Shown piece by piece: positions 1 through 8,617 of a stretch of 57,928 nt of DNA. Source of the stretch: UPXZ01 sp964634605. Its GTDB lineage: Bacteria; Bacteroidota; Bacteroidia; Bacteroidales; Paludibacteraceae. How positions within the stretch are numbered: the first letter of the stretch is position 1; every line of letters begins with the position of its first letter. The position numbers and the translations under genes are program-made. The stretch covers positions 1 through 57,928 of the forward strand of contig CAZWLJ010000014.1 in the NCBI GenBank assembly GCA_964634605.1. The letters run 5' to 3'. The notes beneath the pieces were generated by a model. That model did not search any database. It was not told the origin of the DNA and was given only the letters and a program-made list of their open reading frames with translations.

Positions 1-1845
1 AAATCGTTGGATAAATATCTGTATCCCAATTCGGTATCATACAATCGTTCACTTTCGGGAACCTCATTCGGTCCGGCATCGGTGTAATTGTTGCGGTTTG
101 GCTCACGGTTGGCTATCGCAAACGAAGCATAAAGGCTGCCGGATTTGTTAATCTGATAATTCAGGCCTCCTTTCGGATTGAAAAAATGAAATATATGCGA
201 CTGTGTGATATCCCGCATGGAACCTTNNNNNNNNNNNNNNNNNNNNNNNNNNNNNNNNGCATAGGCATGCAATCTGTCGGTAATCGTGTAATTCAGTTTT
301 GCATAAATATTTGCATCGGTTTTCGTTGATTCGTTGAAGTAATATGTGTGGCCGGGGGCTGCATTGTTTGGATATCGTACCCAAATTACTTTGCCGTAAT
401 GATCGCCGAAGTATTTGTTGGCAGCTCCACCTGCCGTCAACGACAGTTTTTCGTATTTCCGGTTCAATGAAACTGTGGCACCTCCAAAATGATTATCGAG
501 CCATTTCTGACGAATCAGATCGGTTTTCCTGAGTATGTTTCCGTTTACTGTAGCAGGAGTTAAGNNNNNNNNNNCAGGATGTTTATCCAGTTTCTTGGCA
601 ATATCGTAGCTGATACCGCAAGCAACGGTAGAACCAGCTGCAGGGATAATACCAACGATGGTACCAATAATACCAGAACGGATCATATTAGGCATCATCT
701 TCATAATATCCTTTACCCCGTGTATAGTGTAATGAGGCATTTAAGTTCAGCCCGGCATTTATCACCTGTGTGAAATGCAGTTGATAATGTGTTTGGTTGT
801 AGTTATCTGTCTGATTATCATAGAATTTTGTTTCGTTTTTGTTGTCGGTGTACATGCCGAGTTCGTTGTAAGTACGTGTGTGATTTTCCAGATCCACCCC
901 GTTCCATGCCTGATAGGTTTTTTCTTTTCCGCCAAAAGTAATGAATTTTACCAGTGTATTTTCGCCGTAGTATCCGCCCGAAATGAAATACGATTTCATA
1001 TCTACCGACGCGCGGTCGATATAACCATCGGAAATAATATTCGAAAGGCGTACATCGACCGCAAAATTATTTATCATTCCGGTGCCTGCCATCACGCTGT
1101 TTTTCAGCGTGTTAAATGACCCTACAGTAATTCCTGCTTCGGCATAAGGCTTATTGTTCAACACTTCGGTCTGCATGTTGATACTCGCACCGAAAGCGGC
1201 CGGACCGTTGGATGAAGTACCTACACCCCGTTGTACCTGCACGGAATGGAGCGATGAGGCAAAATCGGGCATGTTTACAAAGAAAACACTGTGTGATTCG
1301 GAGTCGTTCAGCGGAATTCCGTTTACGGTGACATTTGTACGGTTAGCGTCTGAACCACGAATGCGAAATCCTGTATATCCAATCCCGGTGCCGGCGTCCG
1401 AAGTGGTGATGTATGAAGGTGTAAATGCCAGCAGATAAGGCAAATCCTGACCCGAATTTCGCTCTTCGATTTTCTGTTTCGTGACATTGGAAAATGCCAC
1501 CGGCGAACGGTCGGTAGCGCGGGTGGCCAGAATGTTAACCTCTTCAAGATTTATCGAAATGTGCGTCAGTACAATTTGAATATCTGAACCTGTCTGAACA
1601 TTTTTCTGAAAATCCTCATATCCAATGCATTTTACTTGAAGCGTATAGGCGAAGTCGCTTAAATTTCCGAAGTAAAATTCACCTTTCGGATCGGATATTA
1701 CTGTTCGAGATGTTTGTTTGAGTATTACGTAGGCTCCCCGGATGGGCTGATTGTTGTCATCCATCACTTTGCCCCGAATGAAATTCTGAGACTGAACAGC
1801 CAGCGTACAAATCAACACGAGTGTAAAAAGAAAGTGTCTTCTCAT
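1..1845 (-). CDS. TonB-dependent outer-membrane receptor, 3' end outside the window, interrupted by gaps; probable thiamin(-precursor) receptor
   Basis: The gene starts at 1845 with a signal peptide (MRRHFLFTLVLICTLAVQS), then a carboxypeptidase-like beta-sandwich domain (residues about 20-100), then a plug domain (about 110-240, with GFRIRGSDANRT and a VQVQRGVGTSSNG stretch) and the first barrel strands. The readable frame stops at 688 because sequence unlike the receptor begins near 700. Receptor barrel sequence resumes on the same strand at 564-259 and again at 226-1, and runs off the left edge. A TPP riboswitch in the leader, plus the known thiamin-regulated receptors of Bacteroidetes (OMR1 type), suggests import of thiamin or a precursor, energised by TonB; that substrate is inference. 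The family call is secure. The break is most likely an assembly artefact and not a pseudogene. Confidence 0.9.
227..258. other. assembly gap (32 N)
   Basis: A run of 32 undetermined bases inside the barrel region of the TonB receptor. Receptor-like sequence is readable on the minus strand on both sides, so the gap is inside the gene and its true length is unknown. Confidence 0.99.
565..574. other. assembly gap (10 N), probable scaffold join
   Basis: A run of 10 N, a typical placeholder length for a scaffold join. Left of it the minus strand reads receptor barrel; right of it, up to about 700, the minus strand reads an unrelated TctA-like membrane protein. The join is therefore suspect. Confidence 0.99.
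575..711 (-). pseudogene. fragment resembling a TctA-family tricarboxylate transporter, probably a chimeric contig end
   Basis: Read from 711 downward the minus strand gives an uninterrupted peptide beginning VKDIMKMMPNMIRSG and continuing IIGTIVGIIPAAG, then GISYDIAKKLDKHP. The G-x-x-x-G-x-x-P-x-x-G pattern followed by SY resembles the conserved TctA segment (PGAGATxA...SY) of tripartite tricarboxylate transporters. It has no start, stop or neighbours of that system. On the right it fuses to the receptor through a stretch (about 691-712) readable in both frames; on the left it ends at the 10-N gap. This is best explained as a misjoined contig end. The family call rests on about 45 residues. 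Confidence 0.55.
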
Positions 1846-1923
1846 CTGATTTTATTTTATGATTTATAAAATGGTGTGAGAGAGCCAGTTAGAACGGTTG
1901 AAATGTGAATTGATTGATTCTTA

Positions 1924-1991
1924 TTCCCTTCGCGGAATTACCCGTGCAGGTTCAAAGGGTATGATCTCAGCCCGAAATATTAAGGCACCCC
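1924..1991 (-). promoter_or_regulatory. TPP (THI-box) riboswitch
   Basis: On the minus strand the leader contains the conserved blocks of the thiamin pyrophosphate aptamer in order: GGGGTGCC, GGCTGAGATCATACCC, TTTGAACCTG, and the 3' block CGCGAAGGGAA. The order and spacing match the family. The closing P1 helix looks weak. It lies about 78 bases before the start codon of the TonB receptor and just after a promoter, so high TPP should lower receptor expression. No clear intrinsic terminator follows, so translational control is more likely (inference). Confidence 0.93.
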
Positions 1992-2043
1992 AGCATTTAT
2001 ATGTATAATGTTTGAAAACTGAATTTGTTCAGATTTCTGTTTG

Positions 2044-2074
2044 CAAAGTTAACTCTTTTTATGAAATAATCAAA
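2044..2074 (-). promoter_or_regulatory. Bacteroidetes-type promoter of the riboswitch-receptor transcript
   Basis: On the minus strand TTTG (2074-2071) and TAACTTTG (2051-2044) are separated by 19 bases, matching the -33/-7 consensus. Transcription would start near 2037, about 45 bases before the TPP aptamer. Confidence 0.75.
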
Positions 2075-2119
2075 CGGATAAAAAAGTTTTGCCCCTCTTG
2101 AAATGCATTTCCAAATATT

Positions 2120-2890
2120 TTAAATGCTTCTGTAAAATTGATTTATGACAGATTTCATGTCTTTTGGTAAATATTCCAGTGCTTTTTTGCTAATTACACT
2201 TGGAATTTCCTTATAAAAAGCTTCGGCTATGCTCCCGGTAATGGCTGTTAAGGTATCGGCATCGCCGCCCAGCGAAACGGCCAGACGAACGGCATCCTCA
2301 AAATCTTTACTTTCAAGAAATGCTGTAATGGCTTGTGGAACAGTGTCCTGGCAGGTCTCACTGTAACAGTATGCAGGACGAATTTCATCGCAGGTGAGTT
2401 GGAGATTGTAACCAAATTTCTGCTCCGTTTCTTTTATTATTTCAGATTTATCAGCTCCGTTTCTGCTTCTGAAAATGGCCAATGCCACAGCCTGAGCACC
2501 TTTTATCCCTTCCGGATGGTTGTGGGTGGGGATGGCCGAAAGTGCTGCCTGTCTGAGTGTCTCAACTTCATCCTCAAAAAGCCAGCCTATGGCACTTACA
2601 CGCATGGCAGATCCGTTGCCGAAGCTGCCATAAGGTTGTGGGTTTTCGCTTTTTATCCAGGCTGAAAACCGATTGCCGTAGCTTCCCATCGGATTTGGAT
2701 ATTTTCTACACCATTCCAGCAATGAATCCTGATACGATTTTTTGTTCAAAACAGCGTCAGCGATTGCCACCGTACAAATCGAATCGTCGGTGTAATCACA
2801 GTCAGGATCAAACAACTCAAAACGGGTGCTTTTGAATCCGTTAAATTCAAAGCGTGATCCTGCTATATCGCCAATAATTGCTCCTAACAT
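2120..2890 (-). CDS. ADP-ribosylglycohydrolase (DraG/ARH) family protein
   Basis: A 256-residue cytoplasmic protein. It begins MLGAIIGDIAGSRFEF, the usual start of the family, with the metal-binding TDDS motif at about residues 34-37 and the second metal motif GGDADT near residue 210. These aspartates bind two Mg/Mn ions that activate water for removing ADP-ribose from proteins or small molecules. Its length equals the single-domain bacterial form. No ADP-ribosyltransferase, toxin or nitrogenase gene lies nearby, so the substrate is unknown. It is transcribed divergently from the peroxidase gene at 3014. Confidence 0.9.
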   Translation of the reverse strand: MLGAIIGDIAGSRFEFNGFKSTRFELFDPDCDYTDDSICTVAIADAVLNKKSYQDSLLEWCRKYPNPMGSYGNRFSAWIKSENPQPYGSFGNGSAMRVSAIGWLFEDEVETLRQAALSAIPTHNHPEGIKGAQAVALAIFRSRNGADKSEIIKETEQKFGYNLQLTCDEIRPAYCYSETCQDTVPQAITAFLESKDFEDAVRLAVSLGGDADTLTAITGSIAEAFYKEIPSVISKKALEYLPKDMKSVINQFYRSI

Positions 2891-3013
2891 AATCTTTTCA
2901 TATTATTTTTGTAAAGTTATTAAAGTTTTCAATAATGTGAAGAATATATTGAAAATTGGCTGAACCATTCGAAATGATTTTTGTTTTATGTAAAAATTAA
3001 AATTTCAATCATC

Positions 3014-3607
3014 ATGAAAAATTTTATCATCATAGTTATAATGGCTTTAGCTATAGCAGGTTGTTTATCGGTTAAGAAAAACGGTGAATCTGAGAAAAAT
3101 GCGAACCAGGTTGCTCTAAACTCCACAACACAAACTTTTTATGATTTTTCGGCCCTGAATATGCAGGGCAAAGAAATTAAACTGAGTGATTACAAAGGTA
3201 AAATTGTACTCGTGGTAAATACAGCCAGTAAGTGCGGATTTACACCACAGTTTGCAGGCCTCGAAGAATTATATAAAAAATACAGCAGCCGGGGTTTTGT
3301 AGTTCTCGGTTTCCCCAGCAATCAGTTTGCCAATCAGGATCCCGGAAGTAACGAAGAAATTCTTGAATTTTGTCAGGCCAACTACGGAGTCACATTTCCC
3401 ATGTTTGAGAAAATTGATGTGAACGGTGAAAATGCTCATCCTGTTTACACCTATCTGAAAAACAGCGTTCCAAATGCCGAACCGGAGAAAATAAAATGGA
3501 ATTTCACCAAATTTCTGATAGGAAAAGACGGAAAAACGTTGAAAAGATATGAATCGAGAGTGAAACCGGCCGATATCGAAGCAGATATTCAGGAATTGCT
3601 GAAATGA
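3014..3607 (+). CDS. glutathione peroxidase-family lipoprotein (thiol peroxidase)
   Basis: A 197-residue protein. The N-terminus MKNFIIIVIMALAIAGC is a lipoprotein signal with the acylated cysteine at 17, so it is envelope-anchored. The peroxidase fold carries NTASKCGFT (Cys74 in the selenocysteine position), the conserved FPSNQF segment, a candidate resolving cysteine at 120 (EFCQ) and the WNF motif at 162-164. Cys-type members usually use thioredoxin and not glutathione. I chose the ATG at 3014 because it gives the lipobox; an upstream TTG would bury it. It probably detoxifies peroxides; the physiological reductant is not evident. Confidence 0.9.
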   Translation: MKNFIIIVIMALAIAGCLSVKKNGESEKNANQVALNSTTQTFYDFSALNMQGKEIKLSDYKGKIVLVVNTASKCGFTPQFAGLEELYKKYSSRGFVVLGFPSNQFANQDPGSNEEILEFCQANYGVTFPMFEKIDVNGENAHPVYTYLKNSVPNAEPEKIKWNFTKFLIGKDGKTLKRYESRVKPADIEADIQELLK

Positions 3608-3640
3608 TTTTTTTTTAGCTAAAAAAATATTTTTTGTTTT

Positions 3641-3672
3641 TTTGGCCTTTTTCGGTATTTTTTGTATCTTTG
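3641..3672 (+). promoter_or_regulatory. promoter of the SAM-II/metK transcript
   Basis: TTTG (3641-3644) and TATCTTTG (3665-3672) are 20 bases apart, an excellent match to the Bacteroidetes -33/-7 consensus. The predicted start near 3679 lies a few bases before the aptamer. Confidence 0.8.
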
Positions 3673-3686
3673 CACCCGAAACAAAT

Positions 3687-3731
3687 GTGGATAGATTTGG
3701 ACTGCTTGCAACCACGAAAAAAAATGCTAAA
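3687..3731 (+). promoter_or_regulatory. SAM-II riboswitch
   Basis: The leader of metK contains GTGG (3687-3690) pairing with CCAC, an intervening loop with GATTTGG and CTGCTTGCAA, an A-rich linker, and the terminal AAATGCTAAA block. This layout (short P1, U-rich loop, TTGCA, then A-rich strand and GCTAAA) is that of the SAM-II H-type pseudoknot. S-adenosylmethionine binding would give product feedback on its own synthetase gene. The metK start codon is about 134 bases downstream, so how the switch reaches the initiation site is not obvious. Confidence 0.82.
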
Positions 3732-3864
3732 TTGTAACTAACTTTCCGTTTTTTTCTATTACAGTCCTTTATTCTTCCCGGAAAAATAATCAATCAGTAA
3801 ACATTTGTTTTTGCAACTATCAGTGTGCAGAATCAAAATGACATTTAAAAACAAAATTATTATT

Positions 3865-5145
3865 ATGGGTTATTTATTTTCTTCCGAATCGGTGTCAGAA
3901 GGACACCCCGACAAAGTGGCTGATCAGATTTCTGATGCCATTCTTGATAATTTTCTGGCTCAGGATGCTAATTCCAAAGTAGCCTGCGAAACTCTGGTTA
4001 CAACCGGACAGGTGGTTATTGCTGGTGAAGTTCGTTCACAGGCATATGTTGATGTACAAACCATTGCACGAAAAGTAATTAACCGGATTGGGTACAACAA
4101 AAGCGAGTACATGTTCGACGGCAACTCATGCGGAATTTTTTCGGCATTGCACGAACAGTCGAAAGACATTAACCGTGGTGTAGAACGCGAGGACCCCATG
4201 AATCAGGGAGCCGGTGACCAGGGAATGATGTTTGGTTATGCCTGCAGCGAAACTGTCAATTACCTGCCCGTTTCACTGGACTTGTCACATGCTCTGGTGA
4301 AAGAACTTAAAGTGATTCGTAATGAAGGCAAGCTTATGACTTACCTTCGTCCCGATTCCAAATCACAGGTTACCGTTGAGTATGACGAAGATAACAAACC
4401 TTATCGGGTACATACAATTGTAATCTCGACTCAACATGACGACTTTATTCAGCCAAGTGAAGAAAAAGGACAGGAAAGAGCTGATAATGAAATGCTTTCA
4501 ATTATCAAAGAAGATGTAAGAAACATTCTGATTCCCCGGGTAAAGGCACAGGTTCCTCAGTTTGCACAGCTTATCAAAGATGATTACATTCTTCTTGTCA
4601 ATCCGACAGGAAAATTCGTAATCGGCGGCCCTCACGGCGATACCGGTCTCACCGGACGCAAAATTATTGTGGATACTTACGGAGGAAAAGGGGCGCACGG
4701 AGGCGGAGCTTTCTCGGGCAAGGATCCTTCCAAAGTCGATCGCTCTGCTGCTTATGCTGCACGACATATTGCCAAAAACCTCGTTGCTGCAGGCGTTTCG
4801 GACGAAATACTGGTACAGGTGGCGTATGCCATTGGTGTGGCCAAACCGATGAATATTTATGTAAATACTTACGGAAAATCAAGAGTAAACCTTACCGATT
4901 CGCAGATAGCCGATAAAGTTTCAACAATATTTGACATGCGTCCCAAAGCTATCGAAGAAAGACTCAAACTAAGAAATCCAATGTACGAAGAAACTGCTTC
5001 TTACGGACACGTAGGTCGTACTCCTGTTAAAAAGGAAAAAACCTTTATCGATGCCTCAGGTAACGAATTTAAGAAAACGGTTGAACTTTTTACCTGGGAA
5101 AAACTCGACAAGGTCGCAGAAATAAAAAAGGAATTCGGTCTTTAG
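3865..5145 (+). CDS. metK: S-adenosylmethionine synthetase
   Basis: A 426-residue cytoplasmic enzyme making S-adenosylmethionine from methionine and ATP. The start ATG at 3865 gives MGYLFSSESVSEGHPDKVAD, the canonical N-terminus with the catalytic His in EGHPDK. The family motifs GAGDQGMMFGYA and GGAFSGKDPSKVDRSAAY (phosphate binding) are present. An in-frame TTG 60 bases upstream would add residues with no family counterpart. The length is within the bacterial range with a slightly long insert. It follows a SAM-II riboswitch and ends at an intrinsic terminator, so it is monocistronic. Confidence 0.98.
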   Translation: MGYLFSSESVSEGHPDKVADQISDAILDNFLAQDANSKVACETLVTTGQVVIAGEVRSQAYVDVQTIARKVINRIGYNKSEYMFDGNSCGIFSALHEQSKDINRGVEREDPMNQGAGDQGMMFGYACSETVNYLPVSLDLSHALVKELKVIRNEGKLMTYLRPDSKSQVTVEYDEDNKPYRVHTIVISTQHDDFIQPSEEKGQERADNEMLSIIKEDVRNILIPRVKAQVPQFAQLIKDDYILLVNPTGKFVIGGPHGDTGLTGRKIIVDTYGGKGAHGGGAFSGKDPSKVDRSAAYAARHIAKNLVAAGVSDEILVQVAYAIGVAKPMNIYVNTYGKSRVNLTDSQIADKVSTIFDMRPKAIEERLKLRNPMYEETASYGHVGRTPVKKEKTFIDASGNEFKKTVELFTWEKLDKVAEIKKEFGL

Positions 5146-5153
5146 ATAAAATT

Positions 5154-5187
5154 GAAAAAGGTTTTCTGAAAAGAAAACCTTTTTTTT
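5154..5187 (+). terminator. rho-independent terminator of metK
   Basis: AAAGGTTTTC and GAAAACCTTT form a stem with a small loop, followed by a run of T. Confidence 0.85.
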
Positions 5188-5313
5188 ATGTTCACCTGTT
5201 TTTGATAAAGAAGCATTATGGTACAAAAATGAATCAAAAAGCTTACAATTTTTCAACACAGGCTTAAAGTTTGAAACATTTCCACTATTTTTGTATTGAA
5301 ATCAAAAAGCAGC

Positions 5314-7749
5314 ATGGACTTTACAAATATTCAACGATTCATTAAAAGAATAATCAATGTACTTAAAAATTGGTTATTCCTTTTTATAGAGTGGCGTGAG
5401 CGACGCGTATTGAGGTTCAGGAGCCTGCCTGCCTGGCGAAAAACAGTCAATGCCTTTCTTACGATTATTGGTCTCTTTATCTTCTATTTGCTCCTGGTTG
5501 ATATGAATTTTTTATTTTTGTATGGAAAATCACCCAGCATAAAAGCCATTGCAAATCCTCCACAGTCATACTCTTCCGAAATCATCAGCTCTGACGGAAA
5601 ACTCATAGGAAAGTATTTTACAGAAAACCGCAAAGAGGTTACACTTTCAGAAATTTCTGATGAAATGATTAATACGCTGATAAGTACCGAAGACGAGCGG
5701 TTTTACAAACATTTTGGAATCGATTTTCACGGTCTGGCATCTGCTGCTAGGGATATGCTGAGAGGAAATCCGCGGGGTGCCAGTACAATTACACAGCAAC
5801 TCGTGAAGAACATGTTTAAAACCCGCAGTCAGTATTCGCGCGGTTTTCTCGGTTCATTGCCCGGATTGCGTCTTCCAATTGAGAAAACGAAAGAATGGTC
5901 GGCTGCACTGAAACTGGAAGTGCTCTACACCAAAAATGAGATTCTGCAAATGTACCTTAACACGGTCAGTTTCGGAAGCAACGCATATGGAATACATACT
6001 GCAGCTAATACATATTTCAACACCACTCCAGATAAACTCAATTATGAGCAATCGGCGGTACTTGTAGGCATACTCAAAGCAATAACGGCATACAATCCTT
6101 ACCTCAATCCTGAACGTTCCAAACAAAGAAGAGACGTTGTGTTGGGGCAACTGGCAGTAAATAACTACATCAGCAAGTCCGAAGCGGATTCGCTCAAACA
6201 ATTGCCTATTGTACTGAATTATAAAGTTGAAAAACCAAACGAAGGCATTGCTCCATATTTCAGGTCATTTCTTACCAAGTTTCTGGAAAGATGGGGCGAA
6301 ACCAACGGGTATGATATTTATGCAGACGGGCTGAAAATCTACGTAACTATTGACTCAAAAATGCAGGAGTATGCCGAGGAAGCTGTACACAAACAGATGA
6401 AAAGTCTGCAGCGGAATTTCTTCGATCACTGGTCGGGACAAAACCCGTGGCGCGATGAAAATGGGAGGGAATTAACAAATCTGATACCCGAACTCTCCAA
6501 ACGGTCATCAGCCTACAAGTCACTGTCTCAAAGATTTAACGGCGATGAGGATTCGATAAGTAAATACATGAATCAGCCCAGAAAAATTAAAATTTTCGAT
6601 TATAAAGATGGTACAAAAGAAGTAATGATGAGTTCAATGGATTCGATCAGATATATGAATCATTTTCTGCATTGCGGATTTGTTGCTATGGAACCCGATA
6701 CCAAGCAGGTTAAAGCCTGGGTGGGCGATATTGATTACAGTTACTGGCATTACGATAAAGTAGCTCAAAGCAAACGTCAGCCGGGCTCCACCTTTAAACT
6801 TTTTGTATACACTGCCGGAATGATTGCCGGAAAAAGTCCGTGCGACCGGTATCAGGATAAACCTTTTACCTGGGGAAAAGGAAAATATGCCTGGCAACCC
6901 AAGAATGCAAACAGAAGCTATTCTTATGATAATCTCACACTTAAAAGAGCATTTGCCCGTTCGGTCAATACCGTGGCAGCCCAGCTTGCCAAAGAAGTGG
7001 GCATTCAGAATGTTGCCGGTGCAGCACGGTTGCTCGGAATCAAATCAAAACTCGAAGAAGTGCCCACGCTCAGTCTGGGTGCTTCCGATGTTTCGTTGCT
7101 CGAAATGGTCAATTCATACAGCACCGTAACCGCCGAAGGGATGTATATGGCACCTGTCATTGTTACAAAAATTGAAGATAAAGATGGTTATGTGATTTAC
7201 GAACACAAAGCCAGACCCAAAAGAGTCATTTCATACGAGAATGCATTCCTGATGACAGAATTACTCAAAGCGGGCATCACCGAACCCGGCGGGACTTCCA
7301 GAGCATTGTGGAACTACGACCTGATGCGCTGGGACACAGAATTCGGAGGTAAAACCGGAACATCGTCCAATTATTCCGATGCCTGGTATATAGGAGTCAC
7401 ACCGAAACTGGTCGGTGGCTCGTGGGTGGGAGCCGAGCATCGCAGCATACACTTCCGCAGTGGAAGCATGGGCCAGGGCAGCCGTACGGCGTTGCCGGTT
7501 TTTGCTTTGTTCATGGAAAAAGTACTTGCAGATCAAAAATTTTCAAAATACAGGGAAAAATTTCCTTCACAACCCAAAGAAAATATTTCAAGAGACTACA
7601 AGTGCGAAAGTGACTATTCAACGGCTGATGACAGCGAAGTATCCGACAGCATATTCGAAAGAGTTCCTTTGGAATCACTTCCCATTCCGGATCTGAAAAT
7701 TAATAATGAAGAAACAGAACCCATCCGTACAGACCCTGAAATCCCGTAA
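5314..7749 (+). CDS. mrcA: class A penicillin-binding protein 1A (glycosyltransferase/transpeptidase)
   Basis: An 811-residue inner-membrane enzyme that polymerises and cross-links peptidoglycan. A cytoplasmic basic tail is followed by a membrane anchor at about residues 44-65. The GT51 domain has EDERFY (126-131, catalytic Glu) and GASTITQQL (155-163). The transpeptidase domain has the nucleophile in STFK (Ser492, Lys495), SVN (550-552) and KTGT (680-683). The tail after about 750 is acidic and low in complexity. The ATG at 5314 was preferred over a TTG 18 bases upstream. A -7-like TATTTTTG lies at 5286-5293, giving a very short leader. The NfnAB genes follow 40 bases downstream on the same strand. 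Confidence 0.96.
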   Translation: MDFTNIQRFIKRIINVLKNWLFLFIEWRERRVLRFRSLPAWRKTVNAFLTIIGLFIFYLLLVDMNFLFLYGKSPSIKAIANPPQSYSSEIISSDGKLIGKYFTENRKEVTLSEISDEMINTLISTEDERFYKHFGIDFHGLASAARDMLRGNPRGASTITQQLVKNMFKTRSQYSRGFLGSLPGLRLPIEKTKEWSAALKLEVLYTKNEILQMYLNTVSFGSNAYGIHTAANTYFNTTPDKLNYEQSAVLVGILKAITAYNPYLNPERSKQRRDVVLGQLAVNNYISKSEADSLKQLPIVLNYKVEKPNEGIAPYFRSFLTKFLERWGETNGYDIYADGLKIYVTIDSKMQEYAEEAVHKQMKSLQRNFFDHWSGQNPWRDENGRELTNLIPELSKRSSAYKSLSQRFNGDEDSISKYMNQPRKIKIFDYKDGTKEVMMSSMDSIRYMNHFLHCGFVAMEPDTKQVKAWVGDIDYSYWHYDKVAQSKRQPGSTFKLFVYTAGMIAGKSPCDRYQDKPFTWGKGKYAWQPKNANRSYSYDNLTLKRAFARSVNTVAAQLAKEVGIQNVAGAARLLGIKSKLEEVPTLSLGASDVSLLEMVNSYSTVTAEGMYMAPVIVTKIEDKDGYVIYEHKARPKRVISYENAFLMTELLKAGITEPGGTSRALWNYDLMRWDTEFGGKTGTSSNYSDAWYIGVTPKLVGGSWVGAEHRSIHFRSGSMGQGSRTALPVFALFMEKVLADQKFSKYREKFPSQPKENISRDYKCESDYSTADDSEVSDSIFERVPLESLPIPDLKINNEETEPIRTDPEIP

Positions 7750-7789
7750 TTAATGAATTGAAAATACAGCGAAAGCTGTTTTGAATAAA

Positions 7790-8617
7790 ATGAATAAAAT
7801 AATAAGTAAAGAAAATTTCTCGGCTAATGTTGTGAAATTTATTGTTGAAGCCCCTTTGATTGCTAAGGCCCGAAGAGCCGGACATTTTGTAATGGTGCGG
7901 GTAGGTGAGAAAGGAGAACGAATTCCTCTCACAATAGCCGATTCGGATGTAGAAAGAGGTACTATCACGCTTGTGATTCAACGAACCGGTGTTTCTTCGA
8001 CCAAGATTTGTGCACTGGAAGCCGGTGATTATATTACCGACCTGGTTGGTCCATTAGGAAAAGCCACTCATATTGAGAATTTCGGAACAGTGGTTTGCGC
8101 TTGCGGAGGAGTAGGTACAGCACCTATGATGCCAATTGTGGCTGCCCTGAAAAAATCAGGAAACAAAGTGATTACGGTACTTGCCGCAAGAACCAAAGAA
8201 CTGGTTATACTGGAAGAACAAATGCGTGAAAATTCCGATGAAGTTATCGTGATGACCGATGATGGTTCTTACGGTAATAAAGGATTGGTAACAAATGGGG
8301 TGGAAATGGTAATCAATAGGGAAAAGGTGGATTTGTGCGTGACCATTGGCCCAGCAATAATGATGAAGTTTGTCAGCGAACTGACCAAAAAATACGAGGT
8401 CCCGACCGTAGCTTCTCTGAATACCATTATGGTGGACGGAACAGGAATGTGCGGAGCCTGCAGAGTGACTGTAGGTGGCAAAACCAAATTCGTTTGCGTG
8501 GACGGGCCTGAATTTGATGCACATCAGGTGGATTTTGACGAGATGCTGATGCGCCTGGGAGGCTACAGAGAGCAGGAAAGAGAAGAAATGGAACGGAAAA
8601 TCTTGTATACAAAATGA
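7790..8617 (+). CDS. nfnA: NfnA-type FAD/NAD-binding subunit (ferredoxin-NADP+ oxidoreductase subunit alpha)
   Basis: A 275-residue flavoprotein of the dihydroorotate dehydrogenase electron-transfer (PyrK-like) family. The N-terminal half is a ferredoxin-reductase-like FAD domain, followed by an NAD-binding segment with CGGVGTAPM. A C-terminal [2Fe-2S] loop has Cys221, Cys224 and Cys236 inside DGTGMCGACRV...FVCVDG. Its stop overlaps the start of the next gene by 4 bases, the hallmark of NfnAB/SudAB. The pair couples NADH, NADPH and ferredoxin, by electron bifurcation in characterised members. No pyrD is adjacent, which argues against a PyrK role. A TTG 9 bases upstream is an alternative start. 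Confidence 0.9.
   Translation: MNKIISKENFSANVVKFIVEAPLIAKARRAGHFVMVRVGEKGERIPLTIADSDVERGTITLVIQRTGVSSTKICALEAGDYITDLVGPLGKATHIENFGTVVCACGGVGTAPMMPIVAALKKSGNKVITVLAARTKELVILEEQMRENSDEVIVMTDDGSYGNKGLVTNGVEMVINREKVDLCVTIGPAIMMKFVSELTKKYEVPTVASLNTIMVDGTGMCGACRVTVGGKTKFVCVDGPEFDAHQVDFDEMLMRLGGYREQEREEMERKILYTK

Noticed and set aside
2120..2890. ADP-ribosylglycohydrolase as an antitoxin or defence gene
   Set aside because: No ADP-ribosyltransferase, toxin or defence neighbour is present; it stands alone between unrelated genes.
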